Of a stretch of DNA of 64,000 nt, positions 1 through 8,517 are shown in pieces. Source of the DNA: Geodermatophilus obscurus DSM 43160 (lineage in GTDB: Bacteria > Actinomycetota > Actinomycetes > Mycobacteriales > Geodermatophilaceae). The stretch spans positions 1,550,001 through 1,614,000 of the forward strand of contig NC_013757.1 of the NCBI RefSeq assembly GCF_000025345.1, given 5' to 3'. Within the stretch, counting starts at the first letter, position 1. The number at the start of each line of letters is the position of its first letter. Made by a program: the position numbers and the translations under genes. The notes beneath the pieces were generated by a model that did not search any database, was not told the origin of the DNA, and saw only the letters and a program-made list of their open reading frames with translations.

Positions 1-663
1 GATGCACCGGTCCCAGCCGTCCCCGCCGTCGTTGGTGTTGGTGCCGGGCCCCCCATCGAGCCGGTCGTCGTGGTCGCCACCCTCGAGCTGGTCGTTCCCG
101 TACTCGCCGAAGAGCCGGTCGTTGCCCCCGTTGGGATTCGACTCGCGCAGCATGTCGTCGTCCGGGCCGCCGTACATGACGTCGTTGCCCTCGAGGCCGT
201 TGAGGTCGTCGGCTCCTGGGCCGCCGTGGATCTCGTCCCCACCTGAACCACCCTCGAGTTCGTCCCGGCCCTCCTGACCACGGAGCCAGTCGCCGCGCTC
301 CTCCCCTCGGACCTGGTCGACATCGAACGCACCGGCCCCGCTGGGCCCCGCGTAGATGGTGTCCCGACCAGGCCGTGGCCGGGTGCTGGAGTCCCCGTAG
401 TCGCCACAGATGACGTCCGGGCCGTCCAGTCCGCGGATGGTGTCGTTCCCGCCCAGCCCGATCATCACGTCTCGACCGTTGGTCCCGACGAGTGTGTCGT
501 TCCTCTCCGTGCCGATGTGCGTCGGCGTCAGGTTCAGGCAGGTCACCTGCTGCGCCTGAGCGGCCACGGGGCTGACGAGGCCGGCCGAGGCCACCACGGC
601 TACGACGACGGCCGGCCGGATTGCACGCCGAGTCCGTCCCCGCACGGGTTGGCATCCGTACAT
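1..663 (-). CDS. Secreted RTX (hemolysin-type calcium-binding) repeat protein, 3' end outside window
   Basis: An open reading frame starts with ATG at 663 and runs leftward off the window; 221 codons are visible. Residues 15-38 form a Sec signal-like hydrophobic stretch ending near AAQAQ, followed by a Cys in VTCLN. From about residue 48 there are glycine/aspartate nonapeptide-like repeats (GLGGNDTIRGLDGPD, GGPGADDLNG, GGPDDD), the calcium-binding RTX pattern. The visible end DGGDGWDRC resembles the usual C-terminus of small actinobacterial proteins of this type, so little is probably missing. Family knowledge says such proteins fold on calcium after export; substrate and role are unknown. 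It lies in the chromosomal flank that was next to tRNA-Arg before the element integrated. Confidence 0.82.
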   Translation of the reverse strand, partial: MYGCQPVRGRTRRAIRPAVVVAVVASAGLVSPVAAQAQQVTCLNLTPTHIGTERNDTLVGTNGRDVMIGLGGNDTIRGLDGPDVICGDYGDSSTRPRPGRDTIYAGPSGAGAFDVDQVRGEERGDWLRGQEGRDELEGGSGGDEIHGGPGADDLNGLEGNDVMYGGPDDDMLRESNPNGGNDRLFGEYGNDQLEGGDHDDRLDGGPGTNTNDGGDGWDRCI

Positions 664-984
664 GACGACTCCCTTCCTGGACACGTCCACCGCGAGGTTC
701 GCGGATGGGCTCCTCCGGAGGGGGCTCCTCGTAGCTCTTCGACGGGGCTGCCAGGACCCCTCTGGAGACGACGCTGCGACCCGTCCGGTGCCGGGACCCA
801 GGGCGTGCCCCGCGCGTGCGGATGGGTGCCAGAGGGGTCCCTCCGGGTGTGCCATCGAGATCGTCGCGGACGGGTCTTCCGGACGATGCTCCCGCGATGC
901 CGTCACCGCAGCGTCACGGATCCGCCAACAGGCGGCCTCGAGGAACGGGGCGGTGGCCTCGTGCCAGGCGCACGAGGACCGTGG
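664..984. other. Chromosomal intergenic flank, no gene seen
   Basis: This 321-bp stretch lies between the RTX gene start and the left att repeat. Reading frames across it have poor composition and no convincing start. It should hold the promoter of the leftward RTX gene. No strong hairpin was seen. Confidence 0.5.
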
Positions 985-1035
985 GCGCGCCCGGCAGGGA
1001 TCGAACCTGCGACCAAGTGCTTAGAAGGCACCTGC
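985..1035 (-). repeat. Left attachment repeat (displaced 3' half of tRNA-Arg)
   Basis: This is identical to 19286-19336 over 51 bp and covers the discriminator base, acceptor 3' arm, T arm, variable loop and anticodon arm of tRNA-Arg(TCT). After 1035 the sequences diverge (AAGATC here, TCTATC in the tRNA), so this copy lacks the D arm and the 5' acceptor strand and cannot be a tRNA. It marks the element-chromosome junction. Confidence 0.95.
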
Positions 1036-1397
1036 AAGATCACGGGGACAAACACGCAGGTGGGGTGGGGTGGCGGGTGGAGTTCACTGCCCCCGGACGC
1101 CCACAATTACCTGCTCTCTGGGCACCTTCATTCACCCCACTGCACCAATTCGTCAACCGTGGTGTGCCCTCACTCTGTGCCCGCCACCGTTAACGGCTGG
1201 GTTGAGGACCAACGCCTCTTGCACGCTGCATGGTTATGCAGCTACGCGCATACGCGCGCGCTCACAAAGCGCACGGAACCTTGGAGAAGTGAAAGGGTAG
1301 CGGGCCTTTATCACCGTGGTGATCTTGAAAAGGGTGGGCAGAGGGATCTCCACCCCACCCCGCTGCGGACCGTGACCGAATCGAGGAGTCTCCCGGC

Positions 1398-1589
1398 ATG
1401 ACCATCCGGCGGTTCACCGATGCCGACCGGCAGGACATCCGCGACGCGGCCGAGGAGCGTCGGGTCCTGGACGAGCTGTACCGGAAGGACTGGGCGCGGA
1501 CGATCTCGTCTGAAGAGACGGACGAGCGGATCGCGTACCACTGGGAGATCATGGGCACTCTGCAGATCGACCCGTACCGGCGCAGCTAG
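1398..1589 (+). CDS. Small acidic hypothetical protein (63 aa)
   Basis: ATG at 1398 is preceded by GAGGAG about 12 bp upstream. The product is charged and probably helical (DRQDIRDAAEERRVLDELYR) with no membrane segment. I do not recognise a family. It is the first plausible gene inside the left end of the element and is followed by a short hairpin. Supported by the ribosome binding site and composition only. Confidence 0.5.
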   Translation: MTIRRFTDADRQDIRDAAEERRVLDELYRKDWARTISSEETDERIAYHWEIMGTLQIDPYRRS

Positions 1590-1607
1590 TACCGCGTCAG
1601 GCAACCT

Positions 1608-1627
1608 CCGCCCTGAAGGCGGCTTTA
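1608..1627 (+). terminator. Short GC hairpin followed by CTTTA
   Basis: CCGCC-ctgaa-GGCGG (1608-1622) is followed by CTTTA, 19 bp after the stop of the 63-aa gene. It resembles a weak intrinsic terminator; stem of 5 bp. Confidence 0.35.
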
Positions 1628-1762
1628 GAACAGTGCGCCCTGAGCCGGGCCCGGGGCGTATGTGGCCCCGCGATTCGTCCCACTCGGATCCCCGCCAGTT
1701 CCCCATAGGCGTACGGTTCAGTTAGAGGCTGCCCGGACCGGCATGTACGGAGGGTCGAATCT

Positions 1763-2326
1763 GTGAACACATCCCTACCCATTAGCGTCGTTGCCGTGGT
1801 CGTGTCATTTGCTGCTCTCATTTCGTCAATCTTCCTAGGAATCCGCCAGCAAAGGATGTCACGACAGGCGTATCATGTATCCGCCTTCCTTCAACTTATG
1901 TCTGAATTTCGGGACCCGGCATTTCACGACGACTACAACTACGTCGTCTCGAGGCTCGCCAAGGAACACTCCTCGGAGCTGGGCGTCTTCGACCTGCCGG
2001 ATCCCGCAAGGACGGCCGTGATCAAGATTGCCTACTTTTTTCAGAACGCGGTCACTTTTGTGGCGTTCGGCCTCCTCGACGAGCGAAAGGTTATAGCTTT
2101 CCTGCACGTGCGCCTATACAGCGTCTGGGAGGCGATAGCAGAATACGTCGAGGTTGAGCGGAAACGAAATGCGACCGTGGGCAGGTACTGGCTCAGTCGG
2201 CTGGAGACATATGCAGCGGCGGCCCGGTCGATCACCGCCGACGAGGCACTTAAGCAGGGTTTCGTCGCGGTGAAGGCTCGCGGCCCCGATTCTGGCGGTG
2301 GGGACCCAGTAAAAGAGAGAACGTGA
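1763..2326 (+). CDS. DUF4760-like single-pass membrane protein
   Basis: A GTG start at 1763 follows GGAGGG at 1749-1754. The 187-aa product has one N-terminal membrane helix (about residues 5-27, ISVVAVVVSFAALISSIFLG), then a soluble helical domain with FLQLMSEFRD and VTFVAFGLLDERKVIAFL. This matches the architecture of DUF4760 proteins as I remember them. DUF4760 has no established biochemical role. The sequence is less GC-rich than the chromosome, consistent with acquired DNA. It could be an accessory or defence-associated membrane component; that is inference. Confidence 0.75.
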   Translation: MNTSLPISVVAVVVSFAALISSIFLGIRQQRMSRQAYHVSAFLQLMSEFRDPAFHDDYNYVVSRLAKEHSSELGVFDLPDPARTAVIKIAYFFQNAVTFVAFGLLDERKVIAFLHVRLYSVWEAIAEYVEVERKRNATVGRYWLSRLETYAAAARSITADEALKQGFVAVKARGPDSGGGDPVKERT

Positions 2327-2908
2327 ACGGCACTTGGAGAGTGCTAGCCACTCGCTGAGAAAGTGCGCAGTCCGGGAGGCGGCTATCTCTCGGGCACTAG
2401 GCGGCATGCGGGAGCGCCCCTATTCAACACCGTCGATCAAGGTTATTGTCCGGCGTGACGCAGTCATGGGTTCCGCTGTGGGGTGTCCCTTAGTAAGCCG
2501 CTCAGGGCGGGGGTGGGCAGCCCGCGCGGAACTAGCTGGCCGCGCTGCTCACGCCTGCCTCAGCGGGTCCGGCGACCAGCCCATGCGGCGGACGCAGCGT
2601 GTCAGCCGGTGGGCGTCCTCCCTTCGGTCCAGCACACGGAACTTGACCGGCCCCCGCAGGCTCACGGCGACCTCCCGTCGGTTCTGCCGGAGCAGGGCCA
2701 GCAGCTCGGTCAGCGGGTCGTCCGGCTCCCGGTAGTCATGCGCGAGGTCGGGGACCGGTCAGCCGGCACCGTCGTGTCGTAGGTGTCCGCCCCCTCAGTC
2801 GAGCTGCCGCCGCCAAATCCCTGTGGCACTCTTCCCACGCGGCGTCATCACGACTAACGAGGTCCGCCACGAGCCCCTTCGCTCCCCGCGCCAAATGCCG
2901 CTCGGAAG
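2327..2908. other. Gene-poor stretch with a possible decayed minus-strand ORF
   Basis: No convincing gene was seen in this 582 bp. On the minus strand, about 2549-2740, a frame without stops reads LTELLALLRQNRREVAVSL and ends MGWSPDPLRQA. It looks like coding sequence but has no good start: a TGA lies just upstream, and the only internal GTG would give 38 residues. It may be the tail of a decayed element gene. Confidence 0.3.
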
Positions 2909-3124
2909 TCATCCGTTGCCGGGGCCGTGCGCGGCCAAGATGGACCCGAGTCGATCCGACTCCTCGCGAGTGGGCGTGAATTCAACGCGTTTGCCGTCCA
3001 CCACGACAAGAACCTTGGGTTGCGCGCGCTGCCTGGACTTCCGTCGGAAGGCGAGGTAACTCGTTATGGCAGCAAGGATGGGGGGTACTGCTGCGGCCCC
3101 GACGAACCACATTTCGGATGACAT
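2909..3124 (-). CDS. Small membrane-anchored protein (71 aa)
   Basis: ATG at 3124 begins one base after the stop of the upstream gene (3126-3128), with AAGGAGG inside the end of that gene, so the two are translationally coupled. Residues 6-26 are a membrane helix (WFVGAAAVPPILAAITSYLAF). A basic segment (RRKSRQR) follows, then a soluble beta-type tail with VLVVVDGKRVEFTPT. The tail resembles small effector-associated components described in conflict systems (EACC1-like), but the match is from memory and the protein is short. Function unknown. Confidence 0.6.
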   Translation of the reverse strand: MSSEMWFVGAAAVPPILAAITSYLAFRRKSRQRAQPKVLVVVDGKRVEFTPTREESDRLGSILAAHGPGNG

Positions 3125-3125
3125 C

Positions 3126-3608
3126 TCACCCCTCCTTCACGCGTGAGGCTGCGTACATAGAGAAGCCACCGGTGAGTACCGTAAGTCCGAACATGATGGT
3201 ACTTGAAACGGCGATGGCGTAGTGATCTGGGTCTGCGTCAGTAGCAGTAGCGCCTGATATCTCTGCGGCAGTCAACGCATCACTCAAGTCCGCATACCAT
3301 AAAGATGCGATTACCAATTCAGCGCCACACGCAAAGCTGAGGACTAAGAAGAACATGACATCTGGACTGCGACTCAGTCCTAGGATAAGTTCTCCAAGTA
3401 CGCCCGCAGCTATCACTGCGCTGATTATCAGGAGTTCGCCGTTGCCACAGACGGCCGTGAAGGTTGGGCCACCGGGCGAATTTATTCCTTTGATAGCCTG
3501 TATAGCGAGAGGCAACAATGAAGCGACACATCCGAAGAGGACCCACATCACCAGACGTATCCAGTGATCGCGCGTCCACCACCGGCCAGTGGAAGTTCGT
3601 TCGGCCAT
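3126..3608 (-). CDS. Multi-pass membrane protein (about 160 aa)
   Basis: There are four predicted membrane helices: WVLFGCVASLLPLAIQAI, LLIISAVIAAGVLGELILGL, VMFFLVLSFACGAELVIASL and IAVSSTIMFGLTVLTG. I chose ATG at 3608 (MAERTS); an in-frame TTG at 3641 would add 11 residues. It is immediately upstream of and coupled to the 71-aa membrane protein, so the pair probably works together at the membrane. No family recognised. The A/T-richer sequence suggests acquisition. Confidence 0.65.
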   Translation of the reverse strand: MAERTSTGRWWTRDHWIRLVMWVLFGCVASLLPLAIQAIKGINSPGGPTFTAVCGNGELLIISAVIAAGVLGELILGLSRSPDVMFFLVLSFACGAELVIASLWYADLSDALTAAEISGATATDADPDHYAIAVSSTIMFGLTVLTGGFSMYAASRVKEG

Positions 3609-3821
3609 CAGCCTGCCTTGCCATGACGAACGGCGCGACAAGCTGGACTTCTTCGCTTATTACCTGAACGCACGACAGATCTTCCCCCGCCTCTGATGCT
3701 GTCAAGCGCTTCACGCCATTAGATTAAGGGGCTACAGAGCGCTGCGACTCGGCCAACGAGTCACTCGATAAGTCTATGTATGCGTGTCGCTACTGATGGT
3801 ATGACAAACGTAACGAGAATC

Positions 3822-3856
3822 GTCTAGACGTCCTAGACGTCTAGTGGTAGACGTCA
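3822..3856. promoter_or_regulatory. Cluster of TAGACGTC repeats around a GTCTAGAC palindrome
   Basis: TAGACGTC occurs three times (3825-3832, 3834-3841, 3849-3856), and GTCTAGAC forms a perfect palindrome at the left end. It sits about 215 bp upstream of the leftward membrane-gene pair. GTCTAGAC is the core recognised by GntR/HutC-type regulators such as DasR, so this could be an operator. No GntR-type gene is visible in the element. Binding is inference. Confidence 0.45.
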
Positions 3857-4067
3857 CGATTTTTAGCGCAGCCCCGCGTCGGGCTCATCGTCAACATTAA
3901 CCTGTGCAGTCAGGTTGTGTGCGAAGGCAGGGAACCCTGTCCTAGGAGGCGACTGGCGGAGTAAACCCTTCATATGCTCCCTTAGCGCTTTTCCTCGTCG
4001 CCCGGAGAGCAAGGACTCGATTGGGCATCTGACTTCACGGGCAGGGGCCCGCCATAAGTTACCCGAG

Positions 4068-4863
4068 TCAAGGTCTATCGGGCTCCAACACGCCCAGCCC
4101 GCCCTTAACTCTCCGAAGGCGACGGTTCGCATTGCGACGCCATCGCCGATCCAATGCGTCCGTAAAGACAAGTATCGGTTGTTCGATAGCGTACTGAACT
4201 GTGGCGTCGTATCCCGTTTCTCCGTTCACGACAGGCGTGCGAGCTATTTCATGCCTCATCTTCGCGATGGCTCGAGTGTTGGGCGGTAACTCGTCTAGGG
4301 TTAGCACTTCGTATATTTCTGGGCCTACACCCGCGCCGAAGCGCCTAAAAGGCGTTGCGGAAGCCGGCTTGGCTTGCCCCGCCTATAGGTGGCATTGGTG
4401 AGGCGGTCGTGGCGCGGCGCGCCAACCCGGCTGGCGTAACCTCGCGACGACTTCTAGGCCATGAGGGGCCATGCTGCTGTGGGCTAGCGCGGCCAAAAAT
4501 TTGAACGGGCGGCACCACTAATTGGATTTCGAAGGCAGGACTCTCGGACCGGTTCGACACACGTATGACAGCGGATAGAGCTAGGACAACCTCTCCTTCA
4601 GCTCCAAACTTCGCCTCAGGGGCCTTCTCCACCGAGAGCCATGCTGAAATCCGAGATGCCTGGTCACGCTCTTTGTCGCGGACGCTTCGTTGATACGAAA
4701 GGGCGGCCAGCATCACGGACGTGGACATGAAGGCGATTCCAACCCAAGTCGGGACGTTTCCCCCGTCGAGGCCTGTCACATCAGCTCCCTGAGCGTAGGA
4801 AGGTGGCTGCCGAGCAATCTGCGCTACCGCAGCCTCGGGGGGAGCGAGCCCCAGTGTCTTCAT
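4068..4863 (-). pseudogene. Frameshifted single-pass membrane protein gene
   Basis: Reading from ATG at 4863, an N-terminal part has a membrane helix (PTWVGIAFMSTSVMLAALSY), a basic stretch, then ISAWLSVEKAPEAKFG and VIRVSNRSESPAFEIQLVV; it stops at about 4345. The neighbouring frame continues with PFRRFGAGVGPEIYEVLTLD, ELPPNTRAIAK and LVFTDALDRRWRRNANRRL, ending at 4068. Together these follow an actinobacterial pattern I recognise: one helix, an ISAW segment, a beta domain, an LPPNT turn and a final FxDxxxRRWxR motif. A single frameshift near 4345-4385 explains the break. Sequencing error is the alternative. Confidence 0.6.
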
Positions 4864-5148
4864 AACGCCAGGGACACCGACCTAGCCCTGTCGACTTGTG
4901 CAGTCGGCTTGTCTGCCGAACTCGGAGACCTCCTCGCAGGTGATCACCCGCTCGCGCGCCGGGATCGCCGCGCACAGGCAGTTCAGCAGCGAGACATGTA
5001 CGCGAAGGCATGAGGCACAGCACGTGGCGGCCATGGCTAGGTCAAAGGTGCCTGCTTCGATCTTGGGGCCGGGCGGCGGCTGCCGGGCGGCGGCTGCCGG
5101 GCAACGCGTCACCGGGCCGAGGGGCGTCCGCGCCGCGAGGATCGGTGC

Positions 5149-5682
5149 ATGGCGCACCAGACGGATCTGGATGACAACTGGCCCCCTTCGCACCTTGTCG
5201 AGTACCTGCGCGCCGCACCCGCAGATGGGCCGCCTGTGGCTGTCCTGCCGCGTCCCCGCCGCTTGGCAGGGGGCGGCGACGGGCTGGCGTACCTGGATTG
5301 GGACGAGCAGCTCGTCCGGGGGGTCAAGGCACGAGGTGGAGCGGTCGGCTTCGGCGGACGAGAGGAGCGGGACCTACCGAACAAGGCCGAGTTCGGCGGG
5401 GGCGCAGACGCCGTGGCCGAGTTCGCGCTGGCCATCCTCACCAACGCGAGCTGGGACGCCATCAAGCTGACGTTGCAGAACGCCGCGTGGCTCCTTCGCC
5501 GCCAACTGCAGCCAGCGCTTGACCGGGGCGAAGCGGTGGAGGCCCGCATCGGTATCGCCCGACTGACAGGCGACAGCGTCGAAGGGCTCGTTGTCCACGC
5601 GCCAACCCCTGAGGGGGCTAGCGAGGCGGCCGAGCGTGTCATCCGCGCCTGGTTCGACGCACGCCGGGATGCGGCTGACTGA
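5149..5682 (+). CDS. Hypothetical soluble protein (177 aa)
   Basis: ATG at 5149. No signal peptide or membrane helix. The C-terminal half reads SWDAIKLTLQNAAWLLRRQL, then IGIARLTGDSVEGLVVHAPT and EAAERVIRAWFDARR, a helix/strand/helix pattern. I do not recognise the family. It is followed 120 bp later by a short coiled-coil gene in the same direction and then a strong hairpin, so the two may share a transcript. Confidence 0.65.
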   Translation: MAHQTDLDDNWPPSHLVEYLRAAPADGPPVAVLPRPRRLAGGGDGLAYLDWDEQLVRGVKARGGAVGFGGREERDLPNKAEFGGGADAVAEFALAILTNASWDAIKLTLQNAAWLLRRQLQPALDRGEAVEARIGIARLTGDSVEGLVVHAPTPEGASEAAERVIRAWFDARRDAAD

Positions 5683-5803
5683 CTGCGCGGCTCCCGGCTC
5701 CCTCGCAGGAACTTATGACGGGCCTCACATCTACGGACGGGATGCTCGGCGCGGCGAACGAGTCGGCCGGGTCGTTCGCGGGGCGAGAGAAGGGTGAACG
5801 AGA

Positions 5804-6019
5804 GTGGATGACTGGACGCGGGCGCAGATTCGCGCCGAGGAAGACATGCGCGACGAGATGCGCAAACGGGCCGAAGAAGAGCGAGCACGGACGCTGGCCC
5901 GGGTCGCCATGGAGCAAGAGGCCGCGCGTGTACAGGAAGCGGCAGAAGCCAGGCGGCGGGCCGAGGACATGGCCCGCCGTCACCAGAACATGGCGGACGG
6001 GTATCGCAGGAACTGGTGA
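5804..6019 (+). CDS. Short coiled-coil protein (71 aa)
   Basis: A GTG start at 5804 follows AGAAGG at 5789-5794. The whole product is one charged helix, rich in Glu, Arg and Ala (EEDMRDEMRKRAEEERAR), ending GYRRNW. It is an obvious coiled coil with no recognised family. The gene is closed by a strong hairpin 19 bp downstream. Confidence 0.6.
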   Translation: MDDWTRAQIRAEEDMRDEMRKRAEEERARTLARVAMEQEAARVQEAAEARRRAEDMARRHQNMADGYRRNW

Positions 6020-6037
6020 GTCGTGGCTTAGTTGAGA

Positions 6038-6074
6038 GCTGAGGGGAGCCTCCACATTAGAGGCTCCCCTCAGC
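6038..6074. terminator. Perfect 15-bp hairpin between convergent genes
   Basis: GCTGAGGGGAGCCTC (6038-6052) pairs perfectly with GAGGCTCCCCTCAGC (6060-6074) around a 7-nt loop. It lies between the end of the coiled-coil gene (6019) and the convergent gene end at 6160, so it probably terminates both. There is no clear T-run. Confidence 0.75.
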
Positions 6075-6159
6075 CCGCTCCAGACCCGCGCCACACCTTG
6101 GCCGCCCTTAGCGTCCTGGCCCGCATCCTTAACTTCGCGACGGTGGTGTGGGCGGACGG

Positions 6160-6834
6160 CTAGGTACTGGCATCGACCTCGGGTGCAGTCGGCTGTCGCC
6201 TGCGTGGCAGCCGCACGCGCTGCCGCCACCGCCGCCGAGCCTCCTGCGGGTCATCCACCACCCGCTCGCGCGTGATCCGTTCCAGCATGTCCAGCGCCTT
6301 GCCGTACCCGGCGGCCCGCTGCAACGCGGGGCCAGCGGCTTCCACGTCGGCCCGCTTCCCGTTGGCCTTGGCGCTGTTCAGGATCGGGGGCAGCTGCTTG
6401 GGGATCTCTTCCATCAGCTCGGACATGCGAGTGACGTAGGCCAGCACGGGTGGGTCCCGAAGAACGAGCCGGGCGGTCAGCAACGCGCGGCTGTGCGCCC
6501 TGTCGAGTGGGCCGTGCCCGTCTACCGCCGGGCTGTTACCGAAGGCCACGGCGTCCACAGCCACCATGGCCCGCAAGATCACCGCGTCGAGGCTGGCCTT
6601 GTACTCCCGGCCGGTGGCCAGCACCTCGGCCAGTGCCTCACGCTGCTCCACCCGGCGGTCCTCGTGCCGGTCCAGGCGGCGCTGTTCCGCAGCGTGCCGC
6701 TGGTTCAAACGCACGCCCAGCAGTGCGAAGCCACCGGCCAGGACGGCGGTGACAATGCCCAGCCACCACGGCGCTGACCCACTCCCGCCGTCGGCTGCCG
6801 CAGACCAGAACGCCAGCGCTCCCCCGTTGTTCAC
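6160..6834 (-). CDS. Single-pass membrane protein with coiled-coil cytoplasmic domain
   Basis: I chose GTG at 6834 (VNNGGALAFW). The frame is open further upstream, but that part overlaps the divergent HTH gene and has shadow-like composition. About residues 19-40 are a membrane helix (PPWWLGIV to LLGV region). It is followed by a charged helix (LNQRHAAEQRRLDRHEDRRV) and a helical domain with HSRALLTARLVLRDPPVLAY. The product is 224 aa. The type is common in actinobacterial mobile elements, but I know of no assigned function. Confidence 0.6.
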   Translation of the reverse strand: MNNGGALAFWSAAADGGSGSAPWWLGIVTAVLAGGFALLGVRLNQRHAAEQRRLDRHEDRRVEQREALAEVLATGREYKASLDAVILRAMVAVDAVAFGNSPAVDGHGPLDRAHSRALLTARLVLRDPPVLAYVTRMSELMEEIPKQLPPILNSAKANGKRADVEAAGPALQRAAGYGKALDMLERITRERVVDDPQEARRRWRQRVRLPRRRQPTAPEVDAST

Positions 6835-6923
6835 GGCCGCCGACCCTACGTGCGGTAGAAGTCCTCGCCGCCCTGCCCGTCCGGGGGACGCGGTGGACGT
6901 GCACCGCTGCCTACGCTCCCGTT

Positions 6924-7196
6924 GTGCCCTACCCGCCGCGTCCGCAGCTGAGGCCGCTGCCGGAGTTCGCCGGGACGGCCGCGCCGCGCCCGGACCCGGC
7001 CGTGCAGGCACGCGTCGAGCGGTTCGTCCTCGACGGGTACGCGGGTGGGCGCTCGCTGCACGAGCTGGCCGAGCTGACGGACCGCTCGCACTCGGCGGTC
7101 CGCAACATCCTGGACAAGCACGGCGTCCGGCGGCGGCCGACCGGCGCTGAGGCGATGCCCGCCAGTGCCTCCGCACGGCGGGACGGGCACGGGTAG
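6924..7196 (+). CDS. Small helix-turn-helix DNA-binding protein
   Basis: GTG at 6924; 90 aa. The central part, YAGGRSLHELAELTDRSHSA followed by VRNILDKHGVRRRPTGA, is a classic helix-turn-helix of the kind found in small actinobacterial regulators and element proteins. It starts 90 bp from the divergent membrane protein gene and may regulate both. A role as regulator or directionality factor of the element is inference. Confidence 0.65.
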   Translation: MPYPPRPQLRPLPEFAGTAAPRPDPAVQARVERFVLDGYAGGRSLHELAELTDRSHSAVRNILDKHGVRRRPTGAEAMPASASARRDGHG

Positions 7197-7247
7197 CCGC
7201 CGGGACGCCGCCCCCGTAGAGAAGGGTGTGCGTAGTCCACACCGGCC

Positions 7248-8171
7248 TCACGCTTCGAAGAAGTCCTCGTCGATGCGCTTCAGGTGGTACGTCTCCTCGA
7301 TTGACACCCCAACGTTGCGGTCCACCATCAGCCGTGACAGCTCCCGACCGTCGATAAGGACCAGCCGCATGCCCACCCGGTCCGCGTAGGCCCTCGCGTC
7401 CGGGGTGAAGGAGCTGGTGGTGATGAAGACGCCACGGTTGGCCTGAGCGCCGGTCAGGGCCCCGACGAAGGCCTGGATGTCCGGGCGGCCCACCTTGCGG
7501 TCTACCGCATAGCGCTTGGCCTGCACGTAGACGACGTCCAGCCCGAGGGCGTCCTGCCGGATAACGCCGTCCAGCCCTTCGTCGCCGGGGCCGCCAAGGT
7601 GTTCAGTGGTGGCCTGCAAGCCGCCGTAGCCCAGGGCGGAGAGCAGCTTCAGGACCACCCGCTCCAGAAAGTCCGGGGGCTGGGCGACGATGCGGGCCAG
7701 CAGTTCGGCGGCCACGGACCCGTTGGCGCGGTCCACCAGCGCCTGCATCGCGTCCACAGGCGACGACTCGCTCAGGGTGTCGTCCACCTTCGACCCGTTG
7801 TCGGTGGAGTCGCCGCCTGCCTCCCGCTTTCTGCCCTTGAACTCCAAGAACTCGTCGAACTGGCGCAGGGTGTCCAGGCTGACCGGCCCAGCCCCAGAGC
7901 GCAGGACGTCGGCCCCCCTCTGACTGATCCGCGCCGCGCCCCGTCCTGGGCGTTCCAGCAGCCCTGCCTGGAAGAGGTACGTCACCGCCCAATACGTCCG
8001 GTCGAGGTTGCGGGACCGCTTGGCGCTAGGGGTCACCTCGCGCATGTCGTCGCTGGTCAGGCCCAGGACACTCGCCGCCTCTGCCGCCAGGTCGGCTACC
8101 CGATGCTCGTTCCCGTCGGAGGTGGCCCGAAGGACCGGGTCGAGGTAGCGGTGAAACGGCGGAACGGCCAT
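7248..8171 (-). CDS. mrr: Mrr-type type IV restriction endonuclease
   Basis: The 307-aa protein has an N-terminal Mrr_N winged-helix region (residues 1-95) and a C-terminal PD-(D/E)xK nuclease domain (about 165-290). Visible catalytic residues are GDEGLDG with D201 and YVQAKRY with Q217 and K219, the Mrr D..QxK signature. Mrr enzymes cleave DNA carrying foreign methylation and restrict incoming DNA. The N-terminal region can recognise modified bases; specificity cannot be read from sequence. It is a stand-alone gene with no methylase nearby, as expected for type IV, and it is the clearest defence cargo of the element. Confidence 0.9.
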   Translation of the reverse strand: MAVPPFHRYLDPVLRATSDGNEHRVADLAAEAASVLGLTSDDMREVTPSAKRSRNLDRTYWAVTYLFQAGLLERPGRGAARISQRGADVLRSGAGPVSLDTLRQFDEFLEFKGRKREAGGDSTDNGSKVDDTLSESSPVDAMQALVDRANGSVAAELLARIVAQPPDFLERVVLKLLSALGYGGLQATTEHLGGPGDEGLDGVIRQDALGLDVVYVQAKRYAVDRKVGRPDIQAFVGALTGAQANRGVFITTSSFTPDARAYADRVGMRLVLIDGRELSRLMVDRNVGVSIEETYHLKRIDEDFFEA

Positions 8172-8517
8172 GTGCCGAAACTTACTTGGCTGGTCCCTCG
8201 GCGCTTGGGACCGCCAGCCAGGCTGACGAAGGCAGCGAGCGCCGTTCTACTCGACGGGCCCGCAGGCCACGTGGTCGGCAAAGTCGTCAACCAGGGCTGT
8301 GAGCTGCGCCAATGCTGCCGTGGAGACGATGCAGCCGGGTGCCCGATCTGCCTGTGTCGCTGGCAGAGGGACTGCCGGGACGCGCTGACCTGGCCAGGAG
8401 GAGAGCGATCACCTTGCAGGTAGGGAGCCCCAAGGACGGCTCAGGGACAGGATCCGGGCCTCTGCTCGCCATCACCGCAGGTCAATCCGCGCATATCGGA
8501 CTTTGCCGACCCCCTGA
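8172..8517. other. Intergenic stretch, no gene seen
   Basis: There are 346 bp between the mrr start and the serine-recombinase relic. No frame here has convincing composition. It should contain the mrr promoter on the minus strand, and may hold further decayed 5' sequence of the recombinase. Confidence 0.4.

Noticed and set aside
985..1035. A second tRNA-Arg gene
   Set aside because: Only the 3' part is present; the D arm and 5' acceptor strand are missing, so it is an att remnant.
517..1401. Long plus-strand reading frame crossing the RTX gene start and the left att repeat
   Set aside because: It runs antisense to the RTX coding sequence and across a tRNA fragment; its composition is that of a shadow frame in GC-rich DNA.
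3863..4171. Minus-strand 102-codon frame overlapping the end of the frameshifted membrane gene
   Set aside because: Different frame from the recognised FTDALDRRWRR end, no ribosome site, mixed composition; possibly further decayed sequence.
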